A DNA stretch of 64,000 bases from Desulfosporosinus meridiei DSM 13257 (GTDB lineage Bacteria; Bacillota; Desulfitobacteriia; Desulfitobacteriales; Desulfitobacteriaceae): positions 1,368,501 through 1,432,500 of the forward strand of contig NC_018515.1 in NCBI RefSeq assembly GCF_000231385.2, written 5' to 3'. The position numbers and the translations under genes are program-made. The first letter of the stretch is position 1, and every line of letters begins with the position of its first letter. Below the pieces are notes generated by a model, which was not told where the DNA came from, made no database searches, and saw only the letters and a list, made by a program, of their open reading frames with translations. Positions 9,496 to 17,073 of the stretch are shown piece after piece.

Positions 9496-9535
9496 CTCCA
9501 TGTGCAGGTTTTTTGAAGCTAAAAGGCTGCTTTTT

Positions 9536-10261
9536 TCACCCTTCAAAGGAATAATCGATATATGCCTGTTTAATAGTCTTATAGAGCTCTCTGGAGACTG
9601 GAATAGGCTTATTTGAAAAGGTGATGATGTCTTTATCCGTAATACGGTGAATACTGTCCATATTCACAATGTAAGAGCGGTGGGGCTTAATAAACCGTTT
9701 ATCCCTAAGCAAGTCGTTCTCAAGCTGGCTCATAGTTCCATAGCTTTCCAAAACCTCACCCGTTGTTAAGTGAAAGAATAATGTTCGCCCTAAAACCTCG
9801 GTATATTCAAGATTATGTAATAAAATTTTAGTTAAACAAGTTTTACATTTTACAAGAATTCCTTTTTCCTTTTCATCAGCAATCTCAGTACAAGCCTTTT
9901 CTAAAATGGGCATAAGCTCTTCTTTGCTGATTGGCTTTAGAAGATAATAAAAAGCATCTACTTTGTAAGAATCTACAGCAAACTCGCGTGACGAGGTTAA
10001 AAATATTATTTTGGATAGGTTGCTTTTCTGTCTAATCTCTGTTGCAACCTCAATACCGGTCATCAAAGGCATCACAACGTCTAAAATTAAAAGATCGTAG
10101 CTTTTACGATTTTCTGTTGCCGCAAGCAAATCCAAGCTGCTGGAAAAGATGTCGCATTTAATGTTGTATTTAGAGCTATGAGAAGCTCTAAACTCCTCTA
10201 CGATTTGGTTTATCTGTAATAATTCATTATAATTATCATCACATATAGCAATATGTAGCAT
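9536..10261 (-). CDS. LytTR-family response regulator
   Basis: A 241-residue response regulator. The receiver domain (1-125) has the acidic pair in ICDDN, the phosphoacceptor Asp61 in LILDVVMPL, and the switch lysine in YYLLKPISKEEL. The C-terminal LytTR DNA-binding domain (140-235) contains RFIKPHRSYIVNMDSI, typical of AgrA/VirR/LytR regulators that bind paired direct repeats. It is the partner of the GHKL kinase at 10380-11648, which is upstream on the same strand. The ribosome binding site AAAGGAA is about 14 bases from the ATG, inside a leader that is also found before the gene at 41137. Confidence 0.9.
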   Translation of the reverse strand: MLHIAICDDNYNELLQINQIVEEFRASHSSKYNIKCDIFSSSLDLLAATENRKSYDLLILDVVMPLMTGIEVATEIRQKSNLSKIIFLTSSREFAVDSYKVDAFYYLLKPISKEELMPILEKACTEIADEKEKGILVKCKTCLTKILLHNLEYTEVLGRTLFFHLTTGEVLESYGTMSQLENDLLRDKRFIKPHRSYIVNMDSIHRITDKDIITFSNKPIPVSRELYKTIKQAYIDYSFEG

Positions 10262-10379
10262 AAAAAAGTGCCATTCCTTTCGCTGTGCTCAAAGGGACTA
10301 AAGCAAAGACTGTCCTTCTTAATGAGGACTTTTTTGTTGTACCCTTTTATTAAGCAAATCACTCTACAACAGTACGCTA

Positions 10380-11648
10380 CTACAGAATAATGCTTGTCTT
10401 AAAGATTCTGTCTTCGGCTGTGAAGGAATACATCCCGCCGTATTTATGTGCTATCGCTGCGATACTTTTTGTGCCAAAGCCATGATTCGTATCCGTACTT
10501 ATCGGCATGTCGTCAACAAATATGATCGTGCCATCAAAGCTGTTGGTGATTTGTATATAGAGCTTATTATTGTTGACTTTGGAGACGATTTTTATGATTC
10601 TGTCATTTGTGCCATAAATACCCTTACAGGCACTAATAGCATTTTCAAGGGCATTAGCAAAAATAACACAAAGATCCATATCGGAAACGACGTTTTTCTG
10701 AGGGAGATTAATCTGAGTTTCAACAGTAATCTGTTCATTCTTGGCCCTCGCTATATAAGAAGATAGAATTAAATTGACCGTATAATTCCTGCAATATTTT
10801 TCAACCACAGCACAGTTAATAGTTTCTTCGACCTCTGTAATATACTTTTGCGCCGCCTCCTGGTTGTTGTCTGCGAGATAGGAGTTGATCAGATTCAAGT
10901 GGTGCCGCATATCGTGGCGATACAGCATTGTTTTTTCTTGTGATTCTTCCAATGATTCAAAATGAATCTGTGCTGCGGCTACTTGAGTCATTAATAAATT
11001 CTGTTCGTTTTGGAGGGTAATCTGTTCTCTGGTTTGTTTAAAAAAGCGCAGAATCAGAAAATAGGCTGAAAGAGTCAAAATAAAGAGTAGCACAGCATCC
11101 TTTAAAATTGGCCGAATGATAACATTGTCCAAATCATATTTTGCAATAGAATAAATAAGTATAGAGTATGAAAGCGGTATAATGCAAAAGCCAAACCAGC
11201 CTTTATCGGTGTTGTTCATCATGTAAAGAAATGGCGGACGGATATACTTGTAAATTATAAATCCTGTGGGCAGATACAGGATATAGCAAACAATGTTCAC
11301 GATTTCCCTGCTGGAGTCAAAAAAAGATGAAATAATAAGTCCTACTAAAGAGAATGATGTGCTTATAGCGATGAGTGTCAAAAGAATAAAGAATACCTTG
11401 ATTGGTTTGAATTTTGAGATGAACACAAATGCTAAAAATACCGGAAGGTGGACAAGAAGGGGATATAGTTTCATAAACTGTGCATACCCTAAATTGAGCA
11501 AAACCAACCCATCACAAACTAGCATGATAGCTACATAAAGCCCCAACAGATAGCGGTCTCTTTTGCGCATTATCTCACAATCCAAAAGCATATACATCAC
11601 GCTGATTGCGAAAATAAAAGATAGAACCGATCTTATATAATCCATCAT
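10380..11648 (-). CDS. AgrC-like sensor histidine kinase (GHKL)
   Basis: A membrane sensor kinase of about 422 residues. Six to seven hydrophobic helices fill residues 1-205, followed by a dimerisation segment with the phosphoacceptor histidine in LYRHDMRHHLNLINSYL near 246. The C-terminal GHKL ATPase domain has an N-box (FANALENAIS, near 333) and a G-box (GFGTKSIAAIAHKYGG). This is the architecture of AgrC/ComD peptide-sensing kinases. I choose the ATG at 11648 because GGAGTTAGCAAT precedes it; the open frame extends upstream to 11744 without a ribosome binding site. It forms an operon with the LytTR regulator. No AgrD-like or AgrB-like gene is visible next to it, so the ligand is unknown. 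Confidence 0.85.
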   Translation of the reverse strand: MMDYIRSVLSFIFAISVMYMLLDCEIMRKRDRYLLGLYVAIMLVCDGLVLLNLGYAQFMKLYPLLVHLPVFLAFVFISKFKPIKVFFILLTLIAISTSFSLVGLIISSFFDSSREIVNIVCYILYLPTGFIIYKYIRPPFLYMMNNTDKGWFGFCIIPLSYSILIYSIAKYDLDNVIIRPILKDAVLLFILTLSAYFLILRFFKQTREQITLQNEQNLLMTQVAAAQIHFESLEESQEKTMLYRHDMRHHLNLINSYLADNNQEAAQKYITEVEETINCAVVEKYCRNYTVNLILSSYIARAKNEQITVETQINLPQKNVVSDMDLCVIFANALENAISACKGIYGTNDRIIKIVSKVNNNKLYIQITNSFDGTIIFVDDMPISTDTNHGFGTKSIAAIAHKYGGMYSFTAEDRIFKTSIIL

Positions 11649-11774
11649 ATTGCTAACTCCTATTCGTCTCCCGATTTTAATTATGTCAGCAGATTTACCT
11701 TCCAATATTTGTTTCATTATACTAAAACCGTTACAAAAAAACACCTAAAACCGTCTAAAATTACATTTCATAAC

Positions 11775-11799
11775 AAAAAACACCCGTTTCATGCGGGTG
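11775..11799 (-). terminator. Leftward terminator/attenuator upstream of the GHKL kinase
   Basis: On the minus strand CACCCG pairs with CGGGTG around a seven-base loop, followed by TTTTTTG. It lies about 130 bases before the kinase start, and I see no leftward gene ending before it. It could attenuate the kinase-regulator operon. The remaining gap to 12000 shows no gene. Confidence 0.5.
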
Positions 11800-11997
11800 G
11801 CAATTTATTTACTATATTTATTGCAATAATTTTAATGAGTCCAAATATCAAATAATATTTGTGTCGCCAATGGCATTAAATTTCTAGAGCTCAGAGGAAT
11901 ACAAATATAGATAACAAAATTTCGCTTTTTCACAGTCAACGTCTTCTGAAAATTGAGGTGCGATGAACATAATTTTAAATGTTAAAAGGAGGTAGTT

Positions 11998-13200
11998 ATT
12001 ACGCCCTATGACTTTATAACCTATGTTATAGTGGTCTTATTTTTCTGCTGCGTTTCAATATGGATAGTGTTAGCTTACAAGGATATTATCGTGCAAAAAT
12101 TAGCATATAAGAAATTAATTAAGGCTCAAGAAGAGACAATTTCAATTGTCGAAAGTATGACAGATGGTTTTTATGCCTTAGATAGAGACTTTCAATTCAC
12201 TTATGTAAACCGCGCAGCTGAAGTTGCTTTTAGTAAATCTCGGGATGAGGTATTGGGCAAAAAAATAACTCAAGTATTTAAGGCTAATGAAACCATCCTA
12301 TTGAACTATAATAAAGTAATTTACGAAAATTGCCCAATAACTTTTGAAATCATCTCTGAAGCTCTAGGCAATAAATGGTTAGAAATAAATGCTTGCCCTA
12401 CAGACAATGGACTAGCTTGTTATTTCCGTGATATTACAAGTCGTAAGTCAGCAGAAGAAAACCTCTTGGACGGAGAGCATTGTCATATAACGGGGATTAT
12501 GGACGTTACCGAACAAAAGCGTATTCAAAAAGAGATGGCTAATCTTGAGCGTTTAAACCTGGTGGGTCAGTTGGCTGCTGGTATAGCCCACGAAATAAGG
12601 AATCCGATGACGACAGTTAGGGGTTATCTTCAACTTATATCTGCAAAACCCAATTATGCAGACCAGAAGGATGCCTTCAACTTGATGATTTCGGAGCTAG
12701 ATCGTGCAAACTTTATTATTTCGGAATTTCTTGCGCTGGCTCAAACTAAACCTACTGAATTTAAATCCCAAAATCTTAACGACATTGTTACTAATTTATA
12801 CCCACTTCTAGAGGCAGATACTTTTACGCAAAACAAAAAAATCCGTTTTATTCCCGGTGAAATTCCCAATTTGGATCTTGACGGAAGAGAAATCTGTCAA
12901 CTGTTACTGAATTTAACACGCAATGGACTTGAAGCAATGGGGGTGGGTGGTTCTCTAACTATTAAAACTTATGTAGAGGACAGTACGGTAGTGCTTTCAA
13001 TTAAAGATGAGGGGTCTGGCATTCAACCAGAAAACCTCAAGAAATTAGGAATCCCCTTCTATACAACTAAAGACAGTGGGACTGGGTTGGGTCTACCAAC
13101 TTGCTTTAGAATTGCAGAATCTCATAAAGCTAAGCTAAAGATATTCTCTAGTTCCGGTGGGACAACTATCTGTACACTTTTCCCCATTCCGGATGAATGA
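11998..13200 (+). CDS. PAS-domain sensor histidine kinase
   Basis: A membrane-anchored sensor kinase. One N-terminal transmembrane helix is followed by a PAS domain (about 50-150), a short PAC-like tail (GIMDVTEQKR), HisKA with the H-box AAGIAHEIRNPM, and HATPase with N-box LLLNLTRNGLEAM, DEGSGI and GTGLGL. It resembles the sporulation-type kinases KinB/KinC and orphan PAS kinases. The first ordinary start codon is GTG at 12031, which has no ribosome binding site and cuts the membrane helix short. A strong AAAGGAGGT (11985-11993) is spaced for ATT at 11998 or ACG at 12001, both in frame. I list 11998 as the likely non-canonical start. No response regulator is adjacent. Confidence 0.8.
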   Translation: MTPYDFITYVIVVLFFCCVSIWIVLAYKDIIVQKLAYKKLIKAQEETISIVESMTDGFYALDRDFQFTYVNRAAEVAFSKSRDEVLGKKITQVFKANETILLNYNKVIYENCPITFEIISEALGNKWLEINACPTDNGLACYFRDITSRKSAEENLLDGEHCHITGIMDVTEQKRIQKEMANLERLNLVGQLAAGIAHEIRNPMTTVRGYLQLISAKPNYADQKDAFNLMISELDRANFIISEFLALAQTKPTEFKSQNLNDIVTNLYPLLEADTFTQNKKIRFIPGEIPNLDLDGREICQLLLNLTRNGLEAMGVGGSLTIKTYVEDSTVVLSIKDEGSGIQPENLKKLGIPFYTTKDSGTGLGLPTCFRIAESHKAKLKIFSSSGGTTICTLFPIPDE

Positions 13201-13312
13201 TCGAAAACAGGTTCTCAAACTCTATGTCAATAGTTCCAAAAATCATCGTCCTGATAAAAGATTTCACAAAATCACTCATTACCATTATAAACAATTGAAG
13301 GCTTCCTCCCAA

Positions 13313-13355
13313 ATATCCTTTCTCGAATTACTTCTGAGAAAGGATATCTTTTATT
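13313..13355 (+). terminator. Intrinsic terminator after the PAS kinase
   Basis: ATATCCTTTCTC (13313-13324) pairs perfectly with GAGAAAGGATAT (13336-13347) and is followed by CTTTTATT. The 280-base gap between the kinase and the next gene contains this and no supported gene. Confidence 0.75.
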
Positions 13356-13480
13356 CTGAGATGGTTAATATTCAGTATAGAACTGGGGGCGGTTTTCAGA
13401 ATAAATCAATTTATAATAACGCTTGAAGAGGATGGAAGATTTGTTGTTAATTAAAGGATTTTGGCTGTTGAAGGAGAATA

Positions 13481-15118
13481 ATGTCAAGATCCTTGAAAGG
13501 AGGGGTGTTTATAAAACTTGACATTCTAACCCTTGCTTTTATCCTCAGTTTGACATTGGTCACCCAGGTTAGCGCTCTTTTTCTCCAATATAGAGTGAAT
13601 AAAACCTACAGTGGAATTGGATGTTGGCTGCTGGGTTCTAGTTTAATGGCACTGGGATTTATCTTTATGCCCCTGTTAACCGTAAAATCCCTCGAAATGC
13701 TTGCCAGGATCGCTAACCCACTGGTGATTTTAGGGCATATCTTCTTATATATCGGCATTTTACAGTTCCTAAATAAGAAATTGAATCAATGGATACCAAT
13801 TTCGATTTTTTTATTTTTTACTCTTTCCTATTATAATTACATGTATTTCAATAATGATATTTCTTCACGTACAGTTGTCGTACAAGCTACGATAGCTATT
13901 ATTTCATTTATGATCTCATACCAGCTTTTCTTCAAAAATGACAGACTTATCTCTTGCTCAGCCAACTTTACCGCCACTGTTTTTCTCGTATATGGATGTT
14001 TTTCAACATTACGTACCTTTTTGGCAATTATGTTACCTCCTATGCGCTCATATAGTGACCAAGCGGCGACTCTTATCGTTGGATTTATTGTTCCAATCAT
14101 CACAAGTGCTTTATGGACATTTGGGTTGATTATCATGGTAAATCAGAGGCTAAATAATGAAAATCAAGTAGAAAAAGAAAAGTTGCAATTGGTCTTTAAC
14201 ACAAGTCCAGATGCCGAATTGATAACGCGATTGAATGATGGCTTATTTGTTGACGTCAATACTGGATTTTCAGTATTAAGTGGCTACACTCGTGCCGAGG
14301 TCATAGGAACTGCTACATTAAAAATAATCTGGCATAATATCGCGGATCAAAAGTCTTTCACAACTAAGTTGAATGATCGAGGAATTTGTGTAAACGAGGA
14401 ATTTCTTTTCCAACGTAAAGATGGAAGTCAGTTTGTGGGAATGATCTCAGGCAGGATCATTGAGATTAACACAGTACCCCATATTATTAGTGTGATTCGT
14501 GACATTACAGAGCGCAAGCTGGCAGAGCAGCAAATACAAAAGCTGGTTCAACAGCTTGAAATCGAGAAGAATACCGCTCAGCTCAATTCGATTACTGACA
14601 GTCTGACAGGTTTGGCGAATCGTAGATATTTTGATGAGGCTCTCAGAACAGAGTTTTACAGGATGAAGCGATCTGGGTCAACTTTGTCGCTAATCATGCT
14701 AGATGTAGATTATTTTAAAAAATTCAATGACCGCTATGGCCATTTAGCCGGAGATGAGTGCTTGCGGCTGGTTGGAACTACATTAAGAACGATTGTTGGG
14801 CGAGCGCCTGACATTGTTGCACGATATGGAGGAGAAGAGTTTGTTGTTATACTGCCCGAGACAGACAAAAATGGGGCTAAATCTTTGGGAGAGCGAATCC
14901 GGAAAGCAGTTGAAGAGCTTGCTATTCCACACGCTGCATCCGACATTGCTGAATGTGTTACGGTTAGCCTCGGGGTTGTAACCGTTTACACGAACCGTTT
15001 AGCATCACCAGAGAAAGTTGTGTCACTAGCTGATGAAGCACTTTATTGTGCCAAAAAAGGAGGACGTAACCAGATCGCGGTTGCACCTCAACTTGTTACA
15101 AAGGTGCTATCAGATTGA
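13481..15118 (+). CDS. Membrane-bound PAS-GGDEF diguanylate cyclase
   Basis: A 545-residue diguanylate cyclase that makes cyclic di-GMP from two GTP. The N-terminus (residues 10-225) contains seven or so hydrophobic helices, giving a membrane sensor module. A PAS domain covers about 230-345 and ends in VIRDITERKLAE. The GGDEF domain (370-535) has the intact catalytic motif RYGGEEF near 449 and an upstream RxxD inhibitory site (RAPD), so product inhibition is expected. An AAGGAG lies four bases before the ATG at 13481. It opposes the HD-GYP protein at 4527. It may share a signal with the adjacent PAS kinase, but a terminator lies between them. Confidence 0.9.
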   Translation: MSRSLKGGVFIKLDILTLAFILSLTLVTQVSALFLQYRVNKTYSGIGCWLLGSSLMALGFIFMPLLTVKSLEMLARIANPLVILGHIFLYIGILQFLNKKLNQWIPISIFLFFTLSYYNYMYFNNDISSRTVVVQATIAIISFMISYQLFFKNDRLISCSANFTATVFLVYGCFSTLRTFLAIMLPPMRSYSDQAATLIVGFIVPIITSALWTFGLIIMVNQRLNNENQVEKEKLQLVFNTSPDAELITRLNDGLFVDVNTGFSVLSGYTRAEVIGTATLKIIWHNIADQKSFTTKLNDRGICVNEEFLFQRKDGSQFVGMISGRIIEINTVPHIISVIRDITERKLAEQQIQKLVQQLEIEKNTAQLNSITDSLTGLANRRYFDEALRTEFYRMKRSGSTLSLIMLDVDYFKKFNDRYGHLAGDECLRLVGTTLRTIVGRAPDIVARYGGEEFVVILPETDKNGAKSLGERIRKAVEELAIPHAASDIAECVTVSLGVVTVYTNRLASPEKVVSLADEALYCAKKGGRNQIAVAPQLVTKVLSD

Positions 15119-15269
15119 AATCTTCTGTCAATCAAGTGTCAATTCAAAATACTAGATAACATTTTAAAAACTAGACCTGATTCTTCTGATGTCAGAATTA
15201 TCTGATAAAAAACTGATTATATAAGAGTCTCTAAGACGTCATCAGAATCACTATACAAGGTGATTAACG

Positions 15270-15558
15270 ATATTCTTGATTATCGGGAGGCAAATCCTTA
15301 ACCCAAACCGAGATAGGTTTTGGCGTCTGCTATTGAAAAGCCCCAAACTTAACTCAATTCTTCGTTTTTATCAATCCGAAAGCCACTTGGTATTGAAGTG
15401 CTTTTTATCTTTATACGGGTACCGAATTTGGGTGAATCCCAAGGATCTAGCTTTATGGGCATTTTCTCTAGCATCGAGGTATTTTTCGTAGATCGCTTGA
15501 ATGGACTGACTGTGGATTGGGTATTGACCTTTTGTTGCCAAATGCAACATCCTGTTGA
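15270..15558 (-). pseudogene. Remnant of an IS605/TnpB-family transposase
   Basis: The 570-base gap between the cyclase and the next gene contains leftward coding remnants. From about 15558 the frame reads NFNRMLHLATKG, then HSQSIQAIYEKYLDAREN, then RYPYKDKKHFNTKW and reaches a stop at 15371-15373. After frameshifts, fragments ELSLGLFNSRRQ and KPISVWVKDLPP follow, down to about 15270. These segments occur in this order in the N-terminal half of IS605 OrfB (TnpB-like) proteins. The C-terminal RuvC half is absent. It is a decayed mobile-element scar. The rest of the gap shows nothing I can support. Confidence 0.55.
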
Positions 15559-15688
15559 AGTTTCACTTTAAGTAATTCACTTGAAATGGATGTTTTTACG
15601 ATTTTTACATTTTTAACCTCTGAATTTATTTTTATATAGAGTGAAACAATAAGAGTTGCGAGTATAAAAATTTTAAGGAGAGGTTTAA

Positions 15689-16252
15689 ATGGAAAAAATT
15701 ATATCATTGATTATTGGATTACTAGGTTTTACTCGTAAAGTAGGTAAAATGAAAGATTCAATGGTTATTTCGATGCTAGGTGGGTTAGTTGGAGTAATTT
15801 CCATGGATATGATAAACATATTATTATTTATCACTAAAAAATCGGAAAATACCTTAGCTCATGTAGGCGGATCAATGTTTGTACACAAAATAAGAGTTAA
15901 TCAACCGAAAAATGAATTACTAGGACAGATTTGGCATATGCTCACGGGTATTGGGCTGGGTATCCCCATTATGTACTGTTTAAAAGCCACAGGTATAAAT
16001 TATCACCGTATGAAAGGAGCTTTCATAGGTGCAATGAGTTGGGGGTTAGTTTATGGATTAGGTGGTAAAATACAGTTATATTCAGCAAAACCACGGTTAA
16101 CTAAAACACATTTTAGTTACTTATTAACGGATATTGTTTATGGATTATTTACTGCTGAAGCTATAAAAATCCTTTCTGACCCAGAAGTGTTTGAAGATAA
16201 TGATATCGTTTTAGAACATCCGTCAAGTGAAATAGGCCTTGTGGCAAAATAA
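15689..16252 (+). CDS. Membrane protein of unknown function
   Basis: A 187-residue protein with an N-terminal amphipathic segment and about four hydrophobic helices (around 28-50, 83-103, 110-130 and 143-162). A short polar C-terminus (ILSDPEVFEDNDIVLEHP) follows. The ATG follows AAGGAGAGGTTTAA. I do not recognise a named family, and the sequence has no catalytic motif I can identify. The gene stands alone between a transposase scar and a small hypothetical gene. It is A/T-rich compared with the purine genes at the left end. Confidence 0.6.
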   Translation: MEKIISLIIGLLGFTRKVGKMKDSMVISMLGGLVGVISMDMINILLFITKKSENTLAHVGGSMFVHKIRVNQPKNELLGQIWHMLTGIGLGIPIMYCLKATGINYHRMKGAFIGAMSWGLVYGLGGKIQLYSAKPRLTKTHFSYLLTDIVYGLFTAEAIKILSDPEVFEDNDIVLEHPSSEIGLVAK

Positions 16253-16260
16253 TAATTAAT

Positions 16261-16295
16261 CAGAAAGGCATTTCCTGTCAAAGGAATCCTTTCTG
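16261..16295 (+). terminator. Hairpin after the membrane protein gene
   Basis: CAGAAAGG pairs with CCTTTCTG, with an inner ATTCC/GGAAT stem. No T-run follows, so its function as a terminator is uncertain. Confidence 0.4.
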
Positions 16296-16408
16296 ACTCA
16301 GAATTTAAAGTTGGATACTCAACTACCATGGAGGTAGTTTGCATGTGTATAGCCTTTCTACTGAATGCGTATAATTTACTAAAGATAAATGTTGCAAAAA
16401 GGGGTTAT

Positions 16409-16810
16409 ATGATGACCGAAGACAGTATTATCCAAAAGGTTAAAGATAGCTACTTTGATGATTTAACTATTAGACTCGAAGAATTAAAGAAGATGCTGAG
16501 AGAAGTAATGCCTGTAGAAGGCTATGTAGATCATGAAATATTCGAAGAGGATGGAGTCACGACCTTTGTCTTTAAGGACTATTACAATGAAGATAAGTGG
16601 GATGCTGCAGATTTACTATGTAAGTTGACTATCAATTCAGAAGGAATCATTCAAGCTGTTGAACATGACATTCCTCCGTACATTAATAATATAAACAAAA
16701 GAATAATGCTATTCCTTTCAGGTTTGGTGGGGAAGGAGATAAATTATAAAATGAAAGATGACCATATGGTCGATCCCCTTGAACCGGTGGTTGATTATTT
16801 GTATGACTAA
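16409..16810 (+). CDS. Hypothetical small acidic protein
   Basis: A 133-residue soluble, acidic protein starting at an ATG-ATG pair (16409/16412) preceded by AAAGGGG. The open frame extends upstream to 16328 without a good ribosome binding site. It begins with a helical, charged region (IIQKVKDSYFDDLTIRLEELKKML) and ends in DPLEPVVDYLYD. There is no membrane segment, cysteine motif or recognisable domain. Codon use and the ribosome binding site suggest a real gene, but I cannot assign a function. Confidence 0.55.
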   Translation: MMTEDSIIQKVKDSYFDDLTIRLEELKKMLREVMPVEGYVDHEIFEEDGVTTFVFKDYYNEDKWDAADLLCKLTINSEGIIQAVEHDIPPYINNINKRIMLFLSGLVGKEINYKMKDDHMVDPLEPVVDYLYD

Positions 16811-16873
16811 CGGAATATTCATTGACGCATCTCTTTGCCAGGAGAGCATAGTTTGCTATACGGTAGTACGTAA

Positions 16874-16921
16874 ATAGGGCAGTCATTCCGGCTTGGAAAT
16901 GACTGCCCTATATTTTGTCTT
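16874..16921. terminator. Strong intrinsic terminator
   Basis: A perfect 14-base-pair stem (16874-16887 with 16898-16911) is followed by ATTTTGTCTTTT. It ends the small hypothetical gene and isolates the helicase gene that follows. Confidence 0.8.
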
Positions 16922-17073
16922 TTACTAGACTTGAAGAGGCATGTGATATATAATAAGGAAGGTTTCTTCGAAAAATAATTATATATAATATCCCTTACTA
17001 ATACTATATCATAAAGACCACAGGAATGTCAAACGGTTTTTCTCAAAATTCTTTTGTTTAGGAGCGTGATCCA

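Noticed and set aside
13157-13426. Open frame of 89 codons overlapping the end of the PAS kinase
   Set aside because: It overlaps the kinase in another frame and runs through a clear terminator hairpin; there is no ribosome binding site.
15276-15491. Rightward open frame of 71 codons in the gap after the cyclase
   Set aside because: It is the complementary strand of the IS605 transposase remnant, which reads much better leftward.
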